DNA of 48,533 nucleotides from Clostridiales bacterium UBA1770. Lineage in GTDB: Bacteria > Bacillota > Clostridia > Oscillospirales > CAG-272. The stretch is from contig DCGU01000050.1 of the NCBI GenBank assembly GCA_002315325.1, forward strand, positions 1-48,533. The letters are read 5' to 3'. This document shows positions 41,299 through 48,533 of the stretch, piece after piece. Made by a program: the position numbers and the translations under genes. The notes under the pieces were generated by a model. That model saw only the letters and a program-made list of their open reading frames with translations. It made no database searches and was not told where the DNA came from. Numbering within the stretch: position 1 is the first letter of the stretch; every line of letters starts with the position of its first letter.

Positions 41299-41778
41299 AT
41301 GACAGAACCGCTCGAAACAAAAAACAATAATGCCGTCTGCGTCCACGTGAAAGTGACGCGCGGTATGCCCATGCCCGCGTATGCCACGGACGGTGCCGCC
41401 GCATTGGATTTGCGCGCCGCATTGGACGAGGGGACCGAGGTCGTCATCGAGCCCGGCAAGCGTGCCCTGATTCCCACGGGCATCGCCATCGCCCCCGAAA
41501 CGACGGGCGTCGTTGCCGTATTGGCTGCCCGCAGCGGCCTGGCCTGCAAATCCGGTATTTGTCTGTCCAACGGCATCGGTGTCATCGACGCCGACTACCG
41601 CGGGGAAATCTGTGCGTCATTGTTCAATACAAGCGATACCCCCTTTACCGTGCGGCGCGGCGACCGCATCGCACAACTGATGTTTATGCCCGTATGCCAT
41701 GCCAACCTTTTGCCTGTTGCAGAACTGGATGAAACGGCACGCGGTGCCGGCGGCTTCGGCTCCACGGGAGTACAGTGA
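41299..41778 (+). CDS. dut: Deoxyuridine 5'-triphosphate nucleotidohydrolase (dUTPase)
   Basis: dUTPase hydrolyses dUTP to dUMP and pyrophosphate, keeping uracil out of DNA and feeding dTMP synthesis. The five trimeric-dUTPase motifs appear in order: AALDLRAAL (motif 1, usually AGYDL), PTGIAIA (2), ARSGLACKSGI with GVIDADYRGEI (3), DRIAQLMF (4) and RGAGGFGSTG (5), the P-loop-like C-terminal tail. At 159 residues it is slightly longer than usual because of about 15 extra N-terminal residues. ATG 41299 follows GGAG by ten bases. It ends one base before maf, so the two house-cleaning nucleotide pyrophosphatases are translationally linked. Confidence 0.94.
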   Translation: MTEPLETKNNNAVCVHVKVTRGMPMPAYATDGAAALDLRAALDEGTEVVIEPGKRALIPTGIAIAPETTGVVAVLAARSGLACKSGICLSNGIGVIDADYRGEICASLFNTSDTPFTVRRGDRIAQLMFMPVCHANLLPVAELDETARGAGGFGSTGVQ

Positions 41779-41779
41779 A

Positions 41780-42376
41780 ATGGACCGCAAAATGCACCTG
41801 ATTTTGGCGTCCAAGTCCCCCAGACGCCGTGAAATATTGGAAAACCTCGGTATCACCTTTACCGTGCAGACGCAGGAAACGGACGAATCCTGCAGCGTCA
41901 CGGACCCTGCCGCCTTTGTGGAGGAATTGGCAAGACGAAAGGGCAGCGCCGTCACGTGCGCGCCTGACTCTATCGTGCTGTCGGCCGATACCGTCGTTGT
42001 GGCCGACGGAAAAATCCTGGGGAAACCCCATTGTGAAAATGAGTGTTTGGCCATGATGCGTACGCTGTCGGGGCACCGGCATACCGTGGTGACCGGCTTT
42101 TCCCTGTCCGGATATATAGACGGCAAGCCCGTCTGCGTTTCGTCCCACACGGAAACGATTGTGGATTTTGACGTCATTGACGAAGCGGATGCACTGGCCT
42201 ATGCCTGCACGAAGGAGCCCTATGACAAGGCAGGCGGGTATGCGATTCAGGGCCATGCAGCCCTTTGGATTCGCGGCATTTTCGGCTGCTATTACAACGT
42301 TGTGGGGCTGCCCGTGCACGACGTACAGGTGCTGCTGCGCGATACGTTCGGTCTGACGTTGAAAGATTTTTCCTGA
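41780..42376 (+). CDS. maf: Maf-like nucleoside triphosphate pyrophosphatase
   Basis: Maf proteins hydrolyse non-canonical or methylated nucleotides, and some prefer dTTP and UTP; they are linked to septum control. The 198-residue protein has the N-terminal MHLILASKSPRRREILENLG, ETDESC, and the central VLSADTVVVADGKILGKP. SGHRHTVVTGF and the C-terminal EPYDKAGGYAIQGHAALWI with GCYYNVVGLPV complete the family pattern. The start ATG 41780 with GGGAG at 41766-41770 is preferred; a second ATG is four codons later. It lies directly after dut and 72 bases before mreB, a classic maf-mreB order. Confidence 0.94.
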   Translation: MDRKMHLILASKSPRRREILENLGITFTVQTQETDESCSVTDPAAFVEELARRKGSAVTCAPDSIVLSADTVVVADGKILGKPHCENECLAMMRTLSGHRHTVVTGFSLSGYIDGKPVCVSSHTETIVDFDVIDEADALAYACTKEPYDKAGGYAIQGHAALWIRGIFGCYYNVVGLPVHDVQVLLRDTFGLTLKDFS

Positions 42377-42448
42377 TTTTTGATTGTATCACACGGATTG
42401 TGATTGTGCGAAGATGAACTGCGGCAACGCCGCGAAAGGAGTCCCGTT

Positions 42449-43450
42449 ATGGCAAAAGAACTCGGCATTGATTTGGGTACCTCGTATCTGCGCGTTGTAC
42501 AGCGCGGACGGGGCATTATTTTGCGCGACGCGATGGCTGTTGCTGTGGAAAAACGGGGCGGCGCTATTTTGGCGATGGGAAAAGAAGCCAAGAGCATGAT
42601 CGGCAAAACGCCGGGCAGTATCCTGGCGTATAAGCCCATGAAGTCCGGTGTCATCGCCGACTGCGACGCGGTACCGCGTATGCTGACGCGCTATATGGAA
42701 AAAATTCTGCCTTCTTCTTCCCTGGGGCGTCCCACCGCGATTGTCGGGATTCCCTGCGGGGCGACCGAAGTGGAACGCCGCGCCGTGGAGGATGCCGTAT
42801 TCGAGGCGGGTGTCCGTTCCGTGGCATTGGCGGAGGAACCCATTGCCGCTGCCATCGGGGCAGGGCTGAAATTGGACGGTACGGGCGGATGCATGGTTAT
42901 TGACTGCGGCGCCGGCACAACGGAATGCGCCATGCTCAGTATGGGCGGCGTTGTGAACGTCCATTCCGAACCCGTGGGCGGCGACGCTATTGACGCCACG
43001 ATTGCTTCTTATCTGCGGGACCAGTATAAACTTCTCATCGGTCCCCAAACCGCCGAATATTTGAAGAATGCCGTATGTTCCGCGCATCCCCACGCCGACC
43101 GCGGGGAAACGATGGTTTGCGGCCGCAATTTGGATACCGGTATGGCCAAAACCGTGACCGTATCGAGCGGCGAACTGCGTAACGCCATCAAGGATGATTT
43201 GGTCAGCATTTTCAAGGTCATCCGTTCCACGCTGGAAGAGTGTCCGCCCGAATTGGCGGCGGATCTGTACGACTACGGTATTACGCTCACGGGCGGACTG
43301 GCACTTTTGCCGGGACTCGACCGCACGCTGTCCGGCTTCCTGGGTGTGAAAATCAATATGGTGCCGAAGCCCCGCGATTGTGTCGCTATGGGTCTTTTGC
43401 GCATGCTCAACGGCAGCGAACGGCATATGATTCATTTTAAAACGAGATAA
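42449..43450 (+). CDS. mreB: Rod shape-determining protein MreB
   Basis: MreB is the bacterial actin that guides side-wall peptidoglycan synthesis at the inner membrane face. The 333-residue protein starts MAKELGIDLGTSYLRV, the first phosphate loop. Further actin-fold signatures follow: IVGIPCGATEVERRAVEDAV, VIDCGAGTTECAML (second phosphate loop) and LTGGLALLPGL (adenosine motif). EEPIAAAIGAGL and the C-terminal MGLLRMLNGSE fit the family. The start ATG 42449 is set by GAAAGGAG; the open frame upstream is not coding. It is followed at 15 nt by a class B penicillin-binding protein, with no mreC or mreD in between. Confidence 0.94.
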   Translation: MAKELGIDLGTSYLRVVQRGRGIILRDAMAVAVEKRGGAILAMGKEAKSMIGKTPGSILAYKPMKSGVIADCDAVPRMLTRYMEKILPSSSLGRPTAIVGIPCGATEVERRAVEDAVFEAGVRSVALAEEPIAAAIGAGLKLDGTGGCMVIDCGAGTTECAMLSMGGVVNVHSEPVGGDAIDATIASYLRDQYKLLIGPQTAEYLKNAVCSAHPHADRGETMVCGRNLDTGMAKTVTVSSGELRNAIKDDLVSIFKVIRSTLEECPPELAADLYDYGITLTGGLALLPGLDRTLSGFLGVKINMVPKPRDCVAMGLLRMLNGSERHMIHFKTR

Positions 43451-43464
43451 GCGGCGAACCTGCA

Positions 43465-45513
43465 ATGATTAACCGCGATAAACTCAACCCCTGGCGCACG
43501 TATACCATCGGGCTGATATTTTGTCTGTTGTGCGTACTGCTGGCCGCCAAACTGCTGTCGGTAACGGTACTGTCCAACGACCGCTACTCGCCCGACAACG
43601 GGGTCTTGACCTACGAGGAGACTGTCCCTGCCGTGCGCGGCCGTATTTTGGACCGCAACGGCGTGGAAATCGTCGGCAACGAATGCACCTACTCACTCGT
43701 CATGCGGGCACAGGCACTGCCCGACAGCGTTGCCGAAATCAACGCGCAATGTCTTACGCTTTTGCACACCGTTTCGCGTACCGACGCGGACCTGTTGTTC
43801 CCCCTGTTGATGCAGGCGGACGGTACCGTTGTCTATCACCCGGAAGTCTCCGACCCGGATTCCGACCGGCGGCTGCATTGGCGCCGCTGTACGTCCTATT
43901 TGGAAACCGGCACCGATATTTCCGCCCCGGAACTATATGAAAAACTGCTGGAGCGGTATGCGTTGGACACGTGGGAAAAGGACGGCCTGTTCACCTTCGA
44001 CGAGGTGTGGCAGATTTTGGAACTCCGCTACGATATGCTGTACAAACAGTTCAGTACGCTGAACGATTACGTGTATAAAGCGAACCTGACGACGCAGGAA
44101 ATAACGGCGGCGCTGGAACTGGGCCTGCCGAGCCTGTCGGCACAGGCCGCATGGACGCGCGTCTATCGATACCCGGGGTACGCGTCGCACCTGCTGGGCA
44201 CCGTGGGCAAAATGCGGGCGAGCGAGCAGCAGACGTACCTGGATTTGGGCTATGCGGCCACCGATTTGGTGGGGCACGACGGCGTGGAAGAGGCCTTTGA
44301 AACGGCACTCCACGGCATTGACGGCATCAACCGCGTGTATACCGACGCCGACGGCAACGTGCTGCGCACCGAGGTGGTGCGGGAGGCCGTGCCGGGCATG
44401 GATATTACGCTGACCATCGATATCGGCCTGCAGGTGAAAACCGAGGACGAATTGGCCGATAATATTCGTTTTTTAAATAACAACGTGCTGGGTGCCAACC
44501 CGGAATATCCGGAAAATAATCTTTGCCACGCCGGTGCGGCGGTCGTCATGGATCCCGACACCTTCGAGGTACTGGCGGCGGCATCCTATCCCACCTACGA
44601 TTTGACAACCTACTCCGTCAGCTATTCCGACCTGTTGGCCAATCCCTACAGCGTGCTGACAAACCGCGCCCTGTACGGGCTGTACGCCCCCGGCTCGACC
44701 TTTAAACTCGGGGTTGCGGCGGCGGCCCTGACGGCCGGCACCATTACGCGGGACACGATTATTCACACCGAAGGGCGCTATTATTGGAAGGCCGGTTCAA
44801 GTTCGCAAAACTGTGCGATATGGGACTCACAGCATACGACGCACGGCGATATCAACGTCATACAGGCCATCGGCGTTTCCTGCAACTGGTTCTTTTTTGA
44901 GGTGGGCAGACGCCTCGGCATTGAGAGTATGATGGATTATGCCGAAAACCTGGGGTTGGGCGTTGCGACGGGCATCGAACTGCCGGAAAAAATCGGGCAG
45001 ACCGACCGCCCCGCCAACAACAAAAACTGGATTGACAGCGAAGTGCTCAACGCTTCGATCGGGCAGGGCACCAATACGTTTACCCCCTTGCAGATTTGTA
45101 CCTATTTATGTTCTTTGTGGAACGGCGGCGTGCGGTACAACACCCACGTCGTGCTGTCCGTGGACGACACCGTGACCGGCGAAAAAACGCAAACCGTCGT
45201 GACCGAGCAATCGCGCGTGACGCTGTCGGCGCAGGATTTGCAAACCGTGAAGGACGGCATGGCGCAGGTCATCGTTGAGAACGCCGATACCGTGGGGCTG
45301 TTCCTGCAGGGACTGTCCGACGACGTGTCGGTATACGGTAAGACGGGGACCGCCGAGCGCGGCGGTAATCTCCCGGCCAACGCGCTGTTTGCCTGCGTCG
45401 GCGAGCGCGGCGACGACCGTCTGGCCATTATCACCGTGCTGGAAAACGGGCAGCACGGCTACTACGCTGCCAGAACCTGCAGCCGTATTTTGCGGTATTG
45501 GTTTAACGATTGA
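43465..45513 (+). CDS. mrdA: Class B penicillin-binding protein, PBP2-like transpeptidase
   Basis: The 682-residue protein crosslinks peptidoglycan outside the membrane. It has an N-terminal membrane helix at about residues 13-33, and a dimerisation domain starting VPAVRGRILDRNGVEIVG. The transpeptidase domain has all three active-site motifs: STFK (Ser411), SCN (Ser472) and KTG (Lys626). Between residues 90 and 260 the non-catalytic domain is larger than in division PBPs, as expected for elongation-type PBP2. With mreB directly upstream it is probably the elongasome enzyme; a division role is less likely. The symbol mrdA is by context. No strong terminator follows, only a GC hairpin. Confidence 0.88.
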   Translation: MINRDKLNPWRTYTIGLIFCLLCVLLAAKLLSVTVLSNDRYSPDNGVLTYEETVPAVRGRILDRNGVEIVGNECTYSLVMRAQALPDSVAEINAQCLTLLHTVSRTDADLLFPLLMQADGTVVYHPEVSDPDSDRRLHWRRCTSYLETGTDISAPELYEKLLERYALDTWEKDGLFTFDEVWQILELRYDMLYKQFSTLNDYVYKANLTTQEITAALELGLPSLSAQAAWTRVYRYPGYASHLLGTVGKMRASEQQTYLDLGYAATDLVGHDGVEEAFETALHGIDGINRVYTDADGNVLRTEVVREAVPGMDITLTIDIGLQVKTEDELADNIRFLNNNVLGANPEYPENNLCHAGAAVVMDPDTFEVLAAASYPTYDLTTYSVSYSDLLANPYSVLTNRALYGLYAPGSTFKLGVAAAALTAGTITRDTIIHTEGRYYWKAGSSSQNCAIWDSQHTTHGDINVIQAIGVSCNWFFFEVGRRLGIESMMDYAENLGLGVATGIELPEKIGQTDRPANNKNWIDSEVLNASIGQGTNTFTPLQICTYLCSLWNGGVRYNTHVVLSVDDTVTGEKTQTVVTEQSRVTLSAQDLQTVKDGMAQVIVENADTVGLFLQGLSDDVSVYGKTGTAERGGNLPANALFACVGERGDDRLAIITVLENGQHGYYAARTCSRILRYWFND

Positions 45514-45541
45514 GGGCGGTACGACAAAATGTCGCATATAT

Positions 45542-45564
45542 CGCCGGCGGGCGTGCCCGCAGGC
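45542..45564 (+). terminator. GC-rich hairpin after the PBP gene
   Basis: CGCCGGCGGGC pairs with GCCCGCAGGCG around GT. It is followed by GCGAATATTTTT, a weak T-tract seven bases away, so termination is only possible. Confidence 0.45.
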
Positions 45565-45607
45565 GCGAATATTTTTAAATATATATAAAGAAACAGGCAA
45601 ATTTTGC

Positions 45608-45637
45608 TTGACAGGCCTTGCCCTGCAGTGGTATAAT
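45608..45637 (+). promoter_or_regulatory. Promoter of the rpmG-secE-nusG ribosomal cluster
   Basis: TTGACA, an 18-base spacer and TATAAT, both boxes perfect. The leader is about 145 bases before rpmG and includes a GGTCCC/GGGACC hairpin near 45680. Confidence 0.85.
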
Positions 45638-45731
45638 AACGCTACCTCTGCGAGCAGGCCTTTTTTTGTTGCGCCCGTGCGCCGGTCCCGTCGGGACCCG
45701 GGCGGAACTTCTGTTCCTGAGGGAGGTACAC

Positions 45732-45764
45732 ATGGCCGCCGATCAGCCGTTGACGGTCAAGTAA
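45732..45764 (+). CDS. Possible 10-residue leader peptide
   Basis: ATG 45732 follows GAGGGAGG at a normal distance and encodes MAADQPLTVK then TAA. The next ribosome site (AGGAGG) for rpmG starts only seven bases later. A strong Shine-Dalgarno before so short a frame suggests a translated upstream peptide, though a chance occurrence in the leader is possible. Confidence 0.35.
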   Translation: MAADQPLTVK

Positions 45765-45788
45765 TAAAATAGGAGGTGCCGTAACAAC

Positions 45789-45950
45789 ATGGCTAACGAC
45801 AACAGAGTCAAGATTACTCTGGTTTGCTCCGAATGCAAATCGAGAAACTATGACACAAAGAAAAACAAGAAGAATGACCCGGACAGACTTGAAATGAACA
45901 AATACTGCAAGCGCTGCCGCAAACACACTCTTCACAAAGAATCCAAGTGA
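45789..45950 (+). CDS. rpmG: 50S ribosomal protein L33
   Basis: The 53-residue protein reads MANDNRVKITLVCSECKSRN at its start. It keeps the two zinc-binding CxxC pairs: CSEC at residues 13-16 and CKRC further on (YCKRCRKHTLHKESK). This is the zinc-containing (C+) form of L33, a protein of the large ribosomal subunit near the E site. ATG 45789 follows AGGAGGT at 45771-45777. It heads the cluster and ends 17 bases before secE, as in many Firmicutes. Confidence 0.95.
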   Translation: MANDNRVKITLVCSECKSRNYDTKKNKKNDPDRLEMNKYCKRCRKHTLHKESK

Positions 45951-45967
45951 TAAGGAGCAATAAAGAC

Positions 45968-46534
45968 ATGACAGTACGTAACAGTCGCAAACTGCTTTCT
46001 CTGGGTGCCTTTTTGCTGGCTTTGATCCTGACGATGTCTATGCTTACCGTCAGCGTATTCGCTGATGAAACCGATGGTGCAGACGCTCCCGAGGGAGAGC
46101 TGCTTATGACGACTTCCAACGACGAGACCGATGGTATCGAATCCGACGAGATTCCTTCCAACGAGATCGACGGTGCCGAAGCCGATGACGCTGTAACAAC
46201 CACAGCCGCCGATGACACGGCCGAAACGACCGATACGACCGACGATACGGCCAAAGATCCCCAGCAGGTTAAAGTGCTGGTTATCTCTTGGATCATCGTG
46301 GTTGCCATCATTGCCGTTATCGTAGTCATCTGCGTAACCAAGCGTGACAAAGTCGTTCCTTTCTTCAAGGGTTTGAAGAGTGAAGCAAAGAAAGTCGTAT
46401 GGACGAAAAAAGAAGACGTGGTGAAGAGTACGCTGGTTACTTTGGTTATCATCGCTGCCACCTTCGTTGTTGTCTTCGTTTTGGATTTTGCCTTCTCCAA
46501 GGGAATCAACGCGCTCAGCAACTTATTCCGCTGA
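45968..46534 (+). CDS. secE: Preprotein translocase subunit SecE with N-terminal extension
   Basis: SecE clamps the SecY channel of the general secretion pathway. The C-terminal 60 residues are a standard SecE: an amphipathic FFKGLKSEAKKVVWTKKEDV helix, then membrane segment LVTLVIIAATFVVVFVLDFAF. The first 130 residues are unusual for a Firmicute SecE (normally 60-75 aa). They include a signal-like hydrophobic segment ending SVFADETD at about residues 8-34, and an acidic Asp/Glu/Thr-rich linker (about 34-98). A second membrane segment (VLVISWIIVVAIIAVIVVIC) follows. Three membrane passes would put the linker outside, topologically like the E. coli three-pass form. ATG 45968 follows AAGGAG. 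It lies between rpmG and nusG, confirming identity. Confidence 0.9.
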   Translation: MTVRNSRKLLSLGAFLLALILTMSMLTVSVFADETDGADAPEGELLMTTSNDETDGIESDEIPSNEIDGAEADDAVTTTAADDTAETTDTTDDTAKDPQQVKVLVISWIIVVAIIAVIVVICVTKRDKVVPFFKGLKSEAKKVVWTKKEDVVKSTLVTLVIIAATFVVVFVLDFAFSKGINALSNLFR

Positions 46535-46669
46535 GCCGGCAGTTAGCAAACAGATTTTATCATGACACAGTTCCTATACGGTACGGCGCAGTCCGATGGG
46601 AAATGCCAACCATGAATACTACCTAACCCAAATACCCGAATACCGAAAAACAACAAGGAGGAATGCAGC

Positions 46670-47215
46670 ATGAGTGACTTAAACGAGATGAACGTCGGTT
46701 TACGTTGGTACGTTATTCATACCAATACCGGTTATGAGAACAAAGTCATGACCAACCTGGCTCGAATCATCGAGAAAAAGGGACTGCAGGATCAAATCGT
46801 TGATATGCGCATCCCTACCGAAACCAGTACCGAAACCAAAGCGGACGGTACTGAAAAAATCAACGAGACACGCCTGATGCCGTCCTACGTCTTCATCAGA
46901 ATGGTGATGACGGATGAGACCTGGCACGTTGTCCGCAACGTCACCGGTGTAACCGGTTTCGTCGGACCCGGCTCCCGCCCGACGCCCCTTTCCGATGCGG
47001 AAGTGGATGCCATGGCATTTGCCGGTGAGGCAAAGGCTATCGCCATTAAGGTCGGTGACAACGTCGAAGTTGTTTCCGGTTTGTTTGCCGGCAGTACCGG
47101 CGTGGTAAATTCCATCACCGAGGACGGCAAGTCGGCCGTTGTCGCGGTCAACCGCGGACGCCGTTCCATGCCTGTCGAACTCAAGATGGAAGAACTGAAA
47201 GCCGCCAACGCGTAA
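46670..47215 (+). CDS. nusG: Transcription termination/antitermination protein NusG
   Basis: NusG binds RNA polymerase and modulates pausing, termination and coupling to ribosomes. The 181-residue protein has the NGN domain (RWYVIHTNTGYENKVMTNLA near the start, LMPSYVFIRMVMTDETWHVV, NVTGVTGFVG). The KOW domain has KVGDNVEVVSGLFAGSTGVV, and the protein ends VELKMEELKAANA. The length is typical. ATG 46670 follows AAGGAGGA. It is 135 bases after secE in the standard secE-nusG-rplK-rplA order. Confidence 0.96.
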   Translation: MSDLNEMNVGLRWYVIHTNTGYENKVMTNLARIIEKKGLQDQIVDMRIPTETSTETKADGTEKINETRLMPSYVFIRMVMTDETWHVVRNVTGVTGFVGPGSRPTPLSDAEVDAMAFAGEAKAIAIKVGDNVEVVSGLFAGSTGVVNSITEDGKSAVVAVNRGRRSMPVELKMEELKAANA

Positions 47216-47240
47216 GCGTAACGCTTTCCAAAGTAATCGA

Positions 47241-47298
47241 CTGCGGGCCGATTGTTCCGCAAAATAAGTGGGAGGAAGAAAAATATTTTAGTTCTTCC
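47241..47298 (+). promoter_or_regulatory. Hairpins in the rplK leader
   Basis: TGCGG/CCGCA (about 47242-47261) and GGAAGAA/TTCTTCC (47274-47298) can fold between nusG and rplK. In many bacteria L1 represses this operon by binding its leader RNA, so this is a candidate site. I cannot match it to the L1 consensus with certainty. Confidence 0.3.
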
Positions 47299-47327
47299 GT
47301 AACGAACCACAAGAGAGGTATATTATT

Positions 47328-47753
47328 ATGGCAAAGAAAGTTCTGGGTTATATTAAACTCCAACTCCCTGCCGGTAAAGCGACTCCCCAGCCGCCTGTAG
47401 GTCCGGCACTCGGTCAGTACGGTGTTGCAATTCCCGTATTCACCAAAGAATTCAACGAAAGAACCAAGAATGACATGGGTCTGATCATTCCCGTTGTCAT
47501 CACGGTTTACGCTGACCGTTCCTTCACCTTTATCACCAAGACTCCTCCCGCTGCCGTTCTGATTAAGAAAGAAGCCGGCATCGAGACCGCATCTGCAAAG
47601 CCCAACTCCGTGAAGGTTGCTAAGCTGACCTCCGCGCAGGTTCGCAAGATTGCAGAACTCAAAATGCCCGACCTGAATGCTTCTTCTGTTGAAACAGCAA
47701 TGAGCATGGTTGCAGGTACCGCCCGCTCCATGGGTGTTACGGTAGAAGACTGA
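47328..47753 (+). CDS. rplK: 50S ribosomal protein L11
   Basis: L11 forms the GTPase-associated centre with 23S rRNA and L10. The 141-residue protein is full length: GYIKLQLPAGKATPQPPVGP at the start, ALGQYGVAIPVFTKEFNERT, PVVITVYADRSFTFITKTPP, and the C-terminal RNA-binding AQVRKIAELKMPDLNASSVE with GTARSMGV. The ATG follows GAGAGG. It ends just before rplA, whose ribosome site overlaps its stop region. Confidence 0.97.
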   Translation: MAKKVLGYIKLQLPAGKATPQPPVGPALGQYGVAIPVFTKEFNERTKNDMGLIIPVVITVYADRSFTFITKTPPAAVLIKKEAGIETASAKPNSVKVAKLTSAQVRKIAELKMPDLNASSVETAMSMVAGTARSMGVTVED

Positions 47754-47767
47754 GGAGGTAGATGACA

Positions 47768-48460
47768 ATGGTTATGGGTAAGAAATATTCCGACAGCGTA
47801 AAGCTGTACGACAGAAGCAAAAACTATGATCCTGCCGAGGCAATTGCTCTGGTTTGCCAGACTTCCAAGGCAAAGTTCGATGAGACCATCGAGCTCCACG
47901 TTCGTCTGGGCGTTGACTCCCGTCACGCTGACCAGCAGGTCCGCGGTGCAGTTGTTCTGCCCAACGGTACCGGTAAGAAGGTAAGAGTTTTGGTATTCAC
48001 CAAGGGTGAAGCCGTTGCCGCTGCAGAAGCAGCAGGCGCTGAGTACGTCGGCGGTGCCGAGTACGCAGATAAGATCATGAAGGAAAACTGGTTCGACTTC
48101 GACGTCGTTATCGCCAGCCCCGACATGATGGGTGTTATCGGTCGTCTCGGTAAGGTTCTGGGTCCGAAGGGCTTGATGCCTTCTCCCAAGGCCGGTACCG
48201 TTACTCCCGACGTAGCTAAGGCTGTTACCGAAGCTAAGGCCGGTAAGATCGAATACCGTCTGGATAAGACCAACATCATCCACTGCCCCATCGGCAAGGC
48301 ATCTTTCGGTGCCGAGAAGCTGCAGCAGAACTTTGATACGCTGGTTGGCGCTATCATCAAAGCAAAGCCCGCTTCCGCTAAGGGTCAGTACATCAAATCT
48401 TGCGTTCTGGCGTCCACGATGGGCCCCGGCATCAAGATCAACTCTTCCAAACTCAGCTAA
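47768..48460 (+). CDS. rplA: 50S ribosomal protein L1
   Basis: L1 binds 23S rRNA at the mobile stalk and can repress its own operon. The sequence MGKKYSDSVKLYDRSKNYDP, ELHVRLGVDSRHADQQVRG, GTGKKVRVLVFTKGE, and ASPDMMGVIGRLGKVLGPKG (the L1 signature) to TMGPGIKINSSKLS is complete. Three in-frame ATGs are close together (47762, 47768, 47774). I choose 47768 because AGGAGG ends nine bases before it, while 47762 is only three bases away. About 230 residues is normal. A terminator follows directly, so rplJ and rplL must be separately transcribed or lie beyond the window. Confidence 0.95.
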   Translation: MVMGKKYSDSVKLYDRSKNYDPAEAIALVCQTSKAKFDETIELHVRLGVDSRHADQQVRGAVVLPNGTGKKVRVLVFTKGEAVAAAEAAGAEYVGGAEYADKIMKENWFDFDVVIASPDMMGVIGRLGKVLGPKGLMPSPKAGTVTPDVAKAVTEAKAGKIEYRLDKTNIIHCPIGKASFGAEKLQQNFDTLVGAIIKAKPASAKGQYIKSCVLASTMGPGIKINSSKLS

Positions 48461-48469
48461 TTGAGTGAT

Positions 48470-48511
48470 AAAAAAAGCAGGAGTGCACGTCAGTGCGCGC
48501 CTGCTTTTTTT
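48470..48511 (+). terminator. Intrinsic terminator after rplA
   Basis: AAAAAAGCAGG pairs with CCTGCTTTTTT around an inner G/C-rich loop, ten bases after the rplA stop codon. It could also be part of an attenuator before rplJ, which would start outside the window. Confidence 0.85.
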
Positions 48512-48533
48512 ATTGGTGTGTCGGGCATGACAT

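Noticed and set aside
1..48533. tRNA or rRNA genes
   Set aside because: No cloverleaf with TTCGA-type arm or rRNA-like sequence was recognised by eye in the intergenic regions; a tRNAscan run would settle it.

Overview
The window looks like chromosome of a low-to-moderate GC Firmicute of the class Clostridia, most likely an uncultured gut member of the Oscillospirales/Ruminococcaceae type. I infer this from the protein families (UPF0210/UPF0237 pair, YpsA-type SLOG protein, DUF4143 ATPases, a CxxC-type L33, a rpmG-secE-nusG-rplK-rplA ribosomal cluster), from strong AGGAGG ribosome sites and TTGACA/TATAAT promoters, and from dense hairpin repeats in the intergenic regions. No rRNA, tRNA, prophage, insertion sequence or CRISPR array was recognised.

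Layout. 1-987 is non-coding and full of hairpin repeats. 988-4492 (minus strand) holds a small membrane protein, a membrane-anchored alpha/beta hydrolase and hisS. 4670-8616 (plus) is an operon of three paralogous metallophosphoesterases and a polysaccharide deacetylase. 8761-14867 (plus) is a second operon: zapA, a U32 peptidase-family protein, an esterase, a flavin reductase-like protein and a GH42 beta-galactosidase. 15263-16312 is a membrane protein. 17180-29467 encodes a single 4095-residue surface protein with a signal peptide, MBG-like repeats, a Thr/Asp hexapeptide stalk and a C-terminal membrane anchor. A c-di-GMP-I (GEMM) riboswitch follows at about 29896-29970, leading a membrane-anchored subtilisin-family protease (30045-32300). 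Two convergent DUF4143 ATPases (32454-35218) lie among three identical hairpin terminators. Minus-strand genes follow: glycerophosphodiester phosphodiesterase and an MFS transporter, then the UPF0210/UPF0237 pair and a YpsA-like protein. The plus strand then carries dut, maf, mreB and a class B penicillin-binding protein. The window ends with rpmG, secE, nusG, rplK and rplA and a terminator.

The most interesting parts are these. (1) A second-messenger riboswitch controls a surface protease next to a giant surface protein, which suggests c-di-GMP-controlled remodelling of the cell surface. (2) There is a repeated ~200-nt 3'-end element with conserved ends and loop core but a completely different, perfectly re-paired stem in each copy; this is covariation, so the folded shape is what is conserved. 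(3) A second, smaller hairpin family shows the same behaviour. (4) Two arrays of short direct repeats have three-helical-turn spacing (exactly 32 bp, and 33-34 bp); one overlaps the promoter of a DUF4143 ATPase. (5) SecE carries an unusual N-terminal signal-like segment and acidic linker. All functions are inferred from sequence reading; no database search was run.
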